NCBI GenBank assembly: GCA_016208805.1
Contig: JACQXL010000014.1
Location: 4,225-13,820 of the forward strand
Direction of reading: 5' to 3'
DNA length: 9,596 nucleotides
DNA from: Planctomycetota bacterium
GTDB lineage: Bacteria; Planctomycetota; MHYJ01; JACQXL01
The translations under genes were made by a program, and so were the position numbers. A model generated the notes under the pieces. That model worked only from the letters and a program-made list of their open reading frames with translations. It made no database searches and was not told the DNA's origin. The number at the start of each line of letters is the position of its first letter. Position 1 is the first letter of the stretch. This document shows, one piece after another, positions 5,796-9,596 of the stretch.

Positions 5796-6594
5796 TCTGA
5801 CCAGCGGTTACATTGATAAAGATGTCATCAAGGACATCTCGTTTGAGATAAGACAGGGCGAGTTTGTCGGCTTTGTCGGACCGAACGGTTCCGGCAAGAC
5901 GACTTTGTTCCGGACCATCAGTAAGATTATCCCGGCCTACCGGGGCGGTTTGGCGTATAAGGACAAGGAAATACGTGACTGGCCGGTCAAGTCGCTGGCC
6001 CGCGAGATTGCCGTGGTGCCGCAGTTTCTGTTGCTGACCTTTCCGTTTACGGTGCGTGATTTTATCGGGCTGGGCCGGATACCGCATCTGGACCGGTTTT
6101 CGGCTGTCTCCAGGCGCGATAATGAGGTCATTGAGCAATCAATGCGAATCACGGAATGCGCCGGCCTGGGCGACCGGCTGGTAACGGAACTCTCCGGCGG
6201 CGAACTCCAGCGCGTATTCCTGGCCCAAGCGCTGGCGCAGGAGCCGAAACTCTTGCTCCTGGATGAGCCGACCGCGCATCTGGATATCGGGCATCAGGTG
6301 GAGATTATGCACCTGCTCAAACGGTTGAATAAGGAACAGGGCATCACCATACTGATTATTCTGCACGACCTCAACCAGGCCGGCGAATACTCGGACCGGA
6401 TAATCCTTTTCAACGAAGGCCGGGTCTATAAAACCGGCACGCCGGTTGAAGTTCTTAATTATCAGGACATAGAAACAGTTTATAAGACGGTCGTGGTCGT
6501 CAAGGACAACCCGATTTCCGGTAAACCTTACGTGATACCTGTTCCTAAGGACAGGTGGGCGCGTAACGAAAGAACCGAAGAACGAAAGAACTAA
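5779..6594 (+). CDS. btuD: Corrinoid ABC transporter ATP-binding protein
   Basis: This is the cytoplasmic ATPase of the importer. From the ATG at 5779 it is 271 residues; a TTG six bases earlier is possible but less likely. The order is Walker A GPNGSGKT (34-41), Q-loop Gln82 in VVPQF, signature LSGGELQR (138-145), Walker B LLLLDEPT (158-165), D-loop HLD (167-169) and switch histidine in ILHDLN (194-199). The C-terminal SGKPYVIPV (247-255) is usual for FecE/BtuD/HmuV-type ATPases. The last 12 residues (WARNERTEERKN) are not; they are encoded by an 11-bp direct repeat and appear to be an added tail. The start overlaps btuC by 17 bases, which suggests coupled synthesis. Confidence 0.94.
   Translation: MLKISNLTSGYIDKDVIKDISFEIRQGEFVGFVGPNGSGKTTLFRTISKIIPAYRGGLAYKDKEIRDWPVKSLAREIAVVPQFLLLTFPFTVRDFIGLGRIPHLDRFSAVSRRDNEVIEQSMRITECAGLGDRLVTELSGGELQRVFLAQALAQEPKLLLLDEPTAHLDIGHQVEIMHLLKRLNKEQGITILIILHDLNQAGEYSDRIILFNEGRVYKTGTPVEVLNYQDIETVYKTVVVVKDNPISGKPYVIPVPKDRWARNERTEERKN
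6565..6591 (+). repeat. 11-bp direct repeat forming the BtuD C-terminal tail
   Basis: AACGAAAGAAC occurs at 6565-6575 and 6581-6591, separated by CGAAG, and ends directly at the btuD TAA. It encodes RNERTEERKN and also occupies the place where the Shine-Dalgarno of the next gene would be. Confidence 0.7.
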
Positions 6595-6598
6595 GTAT

Positions 6599-7354
6599 AT
6601 GTATATAGCAAGCTGGAGTGGTGGTAAAGACAGTTGCCAGGCCTGCTGGAAAGCGATGCAGTCGGGATTAAAGGTTTCCCATCTGGTGAACTTTATCTCG
6701 GCTGAATATAAGCGGGTGTCTTTCCACGGTATAAAGTCAGAATTGATACAACTGCAGGCGGATGCAATTGGTATTCCTCTGCTTCAGAAAGAGGTTCATC
6801 CGGATGACTATGAACCGGCATTCAAGGAAGCGGTTTTATCTGTCATTGCGAGGAGCGAAGCGACGAAGCAATCTCATCAAGTCAACGAGATTGCTTCGCC
6901 CGTACGGGCTCGCAATGACACGGGAAAGATTAAAGGAATGGTCTTTGGAGACATCTACTTACAGGAACATAAACAATGGGTAACCAGGGTCTGCCAGGAA
7001 ATGGGAATTGAAGCGATAGAACCGCTCTGGGGTATGCGTACCGAGGATATTCTGAATGAGTTTATCCGGAGCGGATTTGAGGCAATAGTGGTCTCGGTCA
7101 AGGCGGATGCCCAGTTCGGGCCATACGGTATAGCCAAAGAATGGATTGGTCATAAAGTTGACGAGGAGTTTATTCATTACCTTAAGACAAAACCTTATAT
7201 TGACCTGTGTGGTGAATCTGGCGAATACCATACCTTTGTGGTTAATGGGCCGCTATTTAAGAAAAGGATAGGAATCACAAGGAAGGAGGTGATAGAAAGA
7301 GATACGCCTTACGGGAAGTGGTATTTTTTAGATTTAGAGCCCCTGACAAAATGA
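6599..7354 (+). CDS. Dph6-like ATP-pyrophosphatase (diphthine-ammonia ligase family), role in bacteria unknown
   Basis: WSGGKDSC (6-13) is the PP-loop of N-type ATP pyrophosphatases, enzymes that adenylate a carboxyl or carbonyl group before amidation or thiolation. LVNFIS (29-34), FHGIKSELIQLQADAIGIPL (42-61), KGMVFGDI (112-119), PLWG (near 142), GFEAIVVSVKAD (near 159-170), GESGEYHTFVVNGPLFKKRI (near 203-222) follow the MJ0570/Dph6 family order closely. In archaea and eukaryotes the family makes diphthamide on EF2, a substrate absent from bacteria, so that name should not be taken as the function. Position as last gene of a B12 salvage operon, 4 bases after btuD, suggests a corrinoid-linked amidation or another ATP-dependent step (inference). 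Residues about 81-108 are encoded by a palindromic element inserted in frame; without it the length would be about 223-224, close to the family norm. Confidence 0.85.
   Translation: MYIASWSGGKDSCQACWKAMQSGLKVSHLVNFISAEYKRVSFHGIKSELIQLQADAIGIPLLQKEVHPDDYEPAFKEAVLSVIARSEATKQSHQVNEIASPVRARNDTGKIKGMVFGDIYLQEHKQWVTRVCQEMGIEAIEPLWGMRTEDILNEFIRSGFEAIVVSVKADAQFGPYGIAKEWIGHKVDEEFIHYLKTKPYIDLCGESGEYHTFVVNGPLFKKRIGITRKEVIERDTPYGKWYFLDLEPLTK
6841..6920 (+). repeat. 80-bp palindromic element inserted in frame in the Dph6-like gene
   Basis: The ends are perfect 12-bp inverted repeats: TGTCATTGCGAG (6841-6852) and CTCGCAATGACA (6909-6920). Inside is a second perfect 12-bp pair, CGAAGCAATCTC (6864-6875) and GAGATTGCTTCG (6887-6898). 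The translated stretch, SVIARSEATKQSHQVNEIAS and onward, is one I recognise as a widespread dispersed repeat translated in many genomes. It falls between conserved FKEAVL and KGMVFGDI of the host protein and keeps the frame. Confidence 0.92.
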
Positions 7355-7361
7355 GATTGTT

Positions 7362-7431
7362 TGTCACTCTGAGCGAAGCGAAGAGTCTCGTAACGAGATT
7401 CTTCGGTTGCTTCCGCTCCCTCAGAATGACA
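7362..7431 (+). repeat. 70-bp palindromic element downstream of the Dph6-like gene
   Basis: The ends TGTCA (7362-7366) and TGACA (7427-7431) are followed inward by TCTGAG/CTCAGA and, at the centre, TCTCG/CGAGA around TAA. It shares the ends and a GAGCGAAGCGA core with the element at 6841-6920, so the two look like relatives. It starts 7 bases after the stop of the preceding gene. There is no T-run, so it is not a typical terminator, although its hairpin may protect or attenuate the transcript. Confidence 0.85.
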
Positions 7432-7477
7432 GCGTATTTCGCTTTCAGTTCCCGCCTCGGTGGGATAAGGAAAGGAG

Positions 7478-7505
7478 GTGACAGAAATAAAGTAACGGTT
7501 AATAT
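7478..7505 (+). promoter_or_regulatory. Possible promoter of the btuB-like transcript
   Basis: GTGACA (7478-7483) is a 5/6 match to the -35 box, and TAATAT (7500-7505) is a good -10 box, with 16 bp between. A start near 7512 would place the riboswitch closing helix (7529) soon after. The call rests on motif match and position only. Confidence 0.4.
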
Positions 7506-7528
7506 CCGGGCTAATTGAACAGTAACAA

Positions 7529-7688
7529 AGAATCTATCCAAGGAAACCGGTGAAAGTCCGGTGCTGCCCCGCAGCTGTAAAGAGAAGGAAAAATCCGACA
7601 TAGTTTTTCTTCAGCCACTGTTCTGATGTGATGTCAGGATGGGAAGGCGCCTGTACGGGTCTCTGAGCCAGAAAACTTGATGGATTCT
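7529..7688 (+). ncRNA. Cobalamin riboswitch 2 (aptamer domain)
   Basis: AAGGAAACCGGTGAAAGTCC, then GTGCTGCCCCGCAGCTGTAA, and GGGAAGGCGCC followed by GAGCCAGAA match the B12 aptamer core in order. The closing helix is AGAATC plus ATC (7529-7534, 7536-7538) with GAT plus GATTCT (7679-7681, 7683-7688), one mismatch. GAAG-G-AAAAA with TTTTTCTTC makes a side hairpin near 7585-7612. The aptamer ends about 43 bases before the receptor ATG, and no terminator lies between. Confidence 0.95.
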
Positions 7689-7703
7689 CAGTAAAAACAC
7701 CTG

Positions 7704-7729
7704 CTTCCGCGGGGAAGAAAAGGAGAGAA
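7704..7729 (+). promoter_or_regulatory. Small hairpin and Shine-Dalgarno of the btuB-like gene
   Basis: CTTCC (7704-7708) pairs with GGAAG (7713-7717), and 4 bases later comes AGGAG (7721-7725), ideally spaced from the ATG at 7732. This is the only strong, usable Shine-Dalgarno in front of a gene start in the window. With no terminator present, control by riboswitch 2 is most simply at translation initiation, but I could not trace the exact sequestering pairs. Confidence 0.55.
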
Positions 7730-7731
7730 AG

Positions 7732-9596
7732 ATGAAAAGGATACAGTTATTTATTGCGAATTGCGCCCGCCTGCGGAACGGGCAGGGATTGCAGATTGCG
7801 AAATTGGGATTTGGAATTTGGTTATTATTTGGGATTTGGGATTTGGGATTTGGGATTTTATTATCCGCCGAACCAACTAAAGAATCGGCAGATATTAAGG
7901 AGATAATCGTCACGGCCACCCGTTCTGAAAAGGAATCTATCAAGGTCCCCAATAATATCACGGTTATCACCGAATCCGATATCAAACGCAGTGGTGCACA
8001 GACCATCCCTGATATCTTAAGAACCGAAGCCGGCCTGGTAGTCCGAGACTGGAGCGGTTCAGGTAAATTTGTTTCTATAGATATCCGCGGCTTTGGAGGA
8101 ACCGGTGAGTTAAACACGCTGGTGCTGGTGGACGGCCGGCGGGTGAACAGCATTGACCTCTCGGCCACGGACTGGTTGCAGGTGCCGTTAGCCGCGGTCA
8201 GCCGGATAGAGGTGATTCGCGGGCACGGCAGTGTCCTTTACGGCGACAATGCGGCCGGCGGCGTGGTTAATATCATCACCAAAAAGGGGGCCGTGGAGTC
8301 GCAGCGACATCCCGCGCTTATGCGGGAAAACACCACCTACGATATCAAACAGTCAGCCGGCAGTTATAATACCAGCATCTTCTCGCTTGACGCCCGGGGC
8401 GGCGGCGATGACCTGACCTTTTCAATCAGCCAGAACAACCGCAATACAGACGGCTACCGGCAGAACAGTTACCTGATTTCGCAGGACAGCAATATCGGAC
8501 TGGGGCTAAAGTTCAGCCCGGATTTGAACCTTGATTTCACGCTGGGTATGCACGATGATAAGTACGGTCTGCCCGGCTATCTCACGCCGGCGCAGGTATC
8601 CACCCTGGGCCGGAAGGCCACGGTCAACCCGGATGATAACGGCTCTACCACCGACTACTATTATCAACTGCATCTCAATAGCGTTCTTAATGATGAAGGC
8701 AAACTAACCGTTGATGTCTCGTCACGTCAGCGGACTTCGTCGTTCCTTTACGGCGGCTGGGCCGGTGAAATCAGGATAGATTCGGCCCATTTCTCGCCGC
8801 GTTATACATTTACCGCCGACCCATATAAAATTATCACCGGTCTGGACGTCTTCCGGGACAAGGCCAATCTTTACGGCGATGATAATGACAAGGAGTCTGT
8901 CGGCCTTTATGCGCTGGGCGAGGCATCAATAGACAAGTTTAACCTGACCGGCGGCTGGCGGTTTGATAAGGTGGAATACGTCTTTGATGCGGCGTTCCTG
9001 CCTGCAGTCACCCAGTCGCACCGGCGTAACACCGTCCAGGCCGGCGGGGCTTATCTCTATCAGAAGGATTCCTCTGTTTATCTAAACCTGTCGCAGAGTT
9101 ACCGGTTCCCGGCCGTGGATGAATACTTCTCGGCCTGGAGCGGACTGAATACCAATCTCAAACCCCAGAGCGGTTACCAGACCGAGGCCGGGGTCAAACA
9201 CACATTCACCAAATCGCTTTATGGCAGTCTCTCTGCTTTCCGGATGAATATCAATAACGAGATTTATTACAATCCTTATTCCGGCCCGTTCGGCGCCAAT
9301 GAGAACTACGAGCGCACCCGGCATCAGGGCATTGAGACCGCCTGCCGTTATACCATATCTAAGGAACTTAAAGCGGGTATGAATTACACTTATACGCAGG
9401 CGGAGTTTGTGGGCGGGATGTTTGACGGTAACACCGTTCCCGGCGTGCCCAACCGCAAGGGCAGTCTGCTCCTGGCCTATACTCCGATTGGCGGGCTGGA
9501 GGCCGGACTGCAATCTAACTATGTGGGCAGCAGATACAGGATAAGCGACCAGCCCAACGCCTTAGCGCCGCAGTCCGGCTACAGCACGGCGGATGT
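7732..9596 (+). CDS. btuB: TonB-dependent outer-membrane receptor, BtuB-like (3' end outside window)
   Basis: The frame from the ATG at 7732 is open for 621 codons to the right edge. Residues 1-46 make a signal peptide whose hydrophobic core (LGFGIWLLFGIWDLGFGILL) is written by repeat DNA. KEIIVTATR (56-64) is the TonB box region. The plug follows: VITESDIKRSGAQTIPDIL (78-96), SIDIRGFG (115-122), LVLVDGRRVNS (130-140), SRIEVIRGHGSVLYGDNAAG (157-176), GGVVNIITKKG (176-186). The remainder shows alternating aromatic beta-strand patterns of a 22-strand barrel, with YLNLSQSYRFPAVDEYF and YERTRHQGIE as typical TonB-receptor motifs. Only the last strands, perhaps 60-90 residues, should be missing. 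The B12 riboswitch directly upstream and the btuFCD genes make corrinoids the likely cargo; the receptor family alone would not say so. Confidence 0.93.
   Translation, partial: MKRIQLFIANCARLRNGQGLQIAKLGFGIWLLFGIWDLGFGILLSAEPTKESADIKEIIVTATRSEKESIKVPNNITVITESDIKRSGAQTIPDILRTEAGLVVRDWSGSGKFVSIDIRGFGGTGELNTLVLVDGRRVNSIDLSATDWLQVPLAAVSRIEVIRGHGSVLYGDNAAGGVVNIITKKGAVESQRHPALMRENTTYDIKQSAGSYNTSIFSLDARGGGDDLTFSISQNNRNTDGYRQNSYLISQDSNIGLGLKFSPDLNLDFTLGMHDDKYGLPGYLTPAQVSTLGRKATVNPDDNGSTTDYYYQLHLNSVLNDEGKLTVDVSSRQRTSSFLYGGWAGEIRIDSAHFSPRYTFTADPYKIITGLDVFRDKANLYGDDNDKESVGLYALGEASIDKFNLTGGWRFDKVEYVFDAAFLPAVTQSHRRNTVQAGGAYLYQKDSSVYLNLSQSYRFPAVDEYFSAWSGLNTNLKPQSGYQTEAGVKHTFTKSLYGSLSAFRMNINNEIYYNPYSGPFGANENYERTRHQGIETACRYTISKELKAGMNYTYTQAEFVGGMFDGNTVPGVPNRKGSLLLAYTPIGGLEAGLQSNYVGSRYRISDQPNALAPQSGYSTAD
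7753..7858 (+). repeat. Repeat patch encoding the receptor signal peptide, with G-quadruplex motif
   Basis: ATTGCGAATTGCG (7753-7765), an inverted pair GCCCG/CGGGC (7765-7769, 7779-7783), GATTGCAGATTGCG, then GGGATTT in four perfect tandem copies (7831-7858). The four GGG runs, each separated by ATTT, are a canonical four-tract G-quadruplex motif on the coding (mRNA) strand. The patch lies entirely within the first 43 codons of the receptor gene. Confidence 0.85.
8310..8327 (+). repeat. Small GC-rich inverted repeat within the receptor gene
   Basis: TCCCGC (8310-8315) and GCGGGA (8322-8327) flank GCTTAT. It encodes part of residues about 188-199 (ESQRHPALMREN) at the plug-barrel junction, where the family is variable. 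It may be another mini-repeat insertion or chance. Confidence 0.35.

Noticed and set aside
6841..7431. CRISPR array or a composite transposon bounded by the two palindromes
   Set aside because: There are only two related but unequal units about 440 bp apart, with no regular spacers and no transposase; the DNA between them is ordinary coding sequence.
7318..7518. 66-residue plus-strand frame between the Dph6-like gene and riboswitch 2
   Set aside because: Its sequence (LSEAKSLVTRFF) is the translation of the palindromic repeat; it has no Shine-Dalgarno and overlaps the end of the real gene.
7611..8168. 185-residue minus-strand frame over riboswitch 2 and the receptor start
   Set aside because: It is antisense to a strongly supported receptor gene and an aptamer. 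Its NPKSQIPN-type stretch is simply the reverse reading of the GGGATTT repeat.

Overview
The window looks like chromosomal DNA of an uncultured-type Gram-negative (diderm) bacterium. A TonB-dependent outer-membrane receptor and a lipoprotein-type substrate-binding protein imply an outer membrane. GC content is moderate and the DNA carries many short dispersed repeats inside and between genes. I cannot name the phylum from this sequence; repeat-rich groups such as Planctomycetota, Omnitrophota or former Deltaproteobacteria would fit, but that is only an impression.

Layout: (1) Bases 1-700, minus strand, hold the 5' part of a GT4-type glycosyltransferase that runs off the left edge. (2) Bases 701-1075 hold a divergent promoter region, a good sigma-70-type promoter (TTGACA, 17 bp, TATATA), a cobalamin riboswitch and an intrinsic terminator. 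(3) Bases 1140-7354 are a tightly packed plus-strand operon: cobC-like phosphatase (broken), cobU, cobT, cobS (3' end disrupted), btuF (broken), btuC, btuD, and a Dph6-like ATP-pyrophosphatase of unknown role. (4) Bases 7355-7731 hold a palindromic repeat, a possible promoter and a second cobalamin riboswitch that ends just before a Shine-Dalgarno site. (5) Base 7732 to the right edge is a btuB-like TonB-dependent receptor, open at its 3' end.

Together this is a B12/cobinamide salvage locus. The receptor and BtuFCD would bring corrinoids through the outer and inner membranes. CobU, CobT, CobS and the CobC phosphatase would attach the lower nucleotide loop. Two B12-sensing RNAs would shut off import and assembly when cobalamin is plentiful, one apparently by transcription termination and the other probably at translation.

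The most striking features are: three genes (cobC, cobS, btuF) that each lack a short internal segment with a frame change, while their neighbours are intact; an 80-bp palindromic element inserted in frame in the Dph6-like gene; several other repeat families that supply protein ends or internal residues, including four tandem GGGATTT units that encode the signal-peptide core of the receptor and form a G-quadruplex motif; and the Dph6-like enzyme itself, whose known eukaryotic/archaeal substrate (diphthamide on EF2) does not exist in bacteria.
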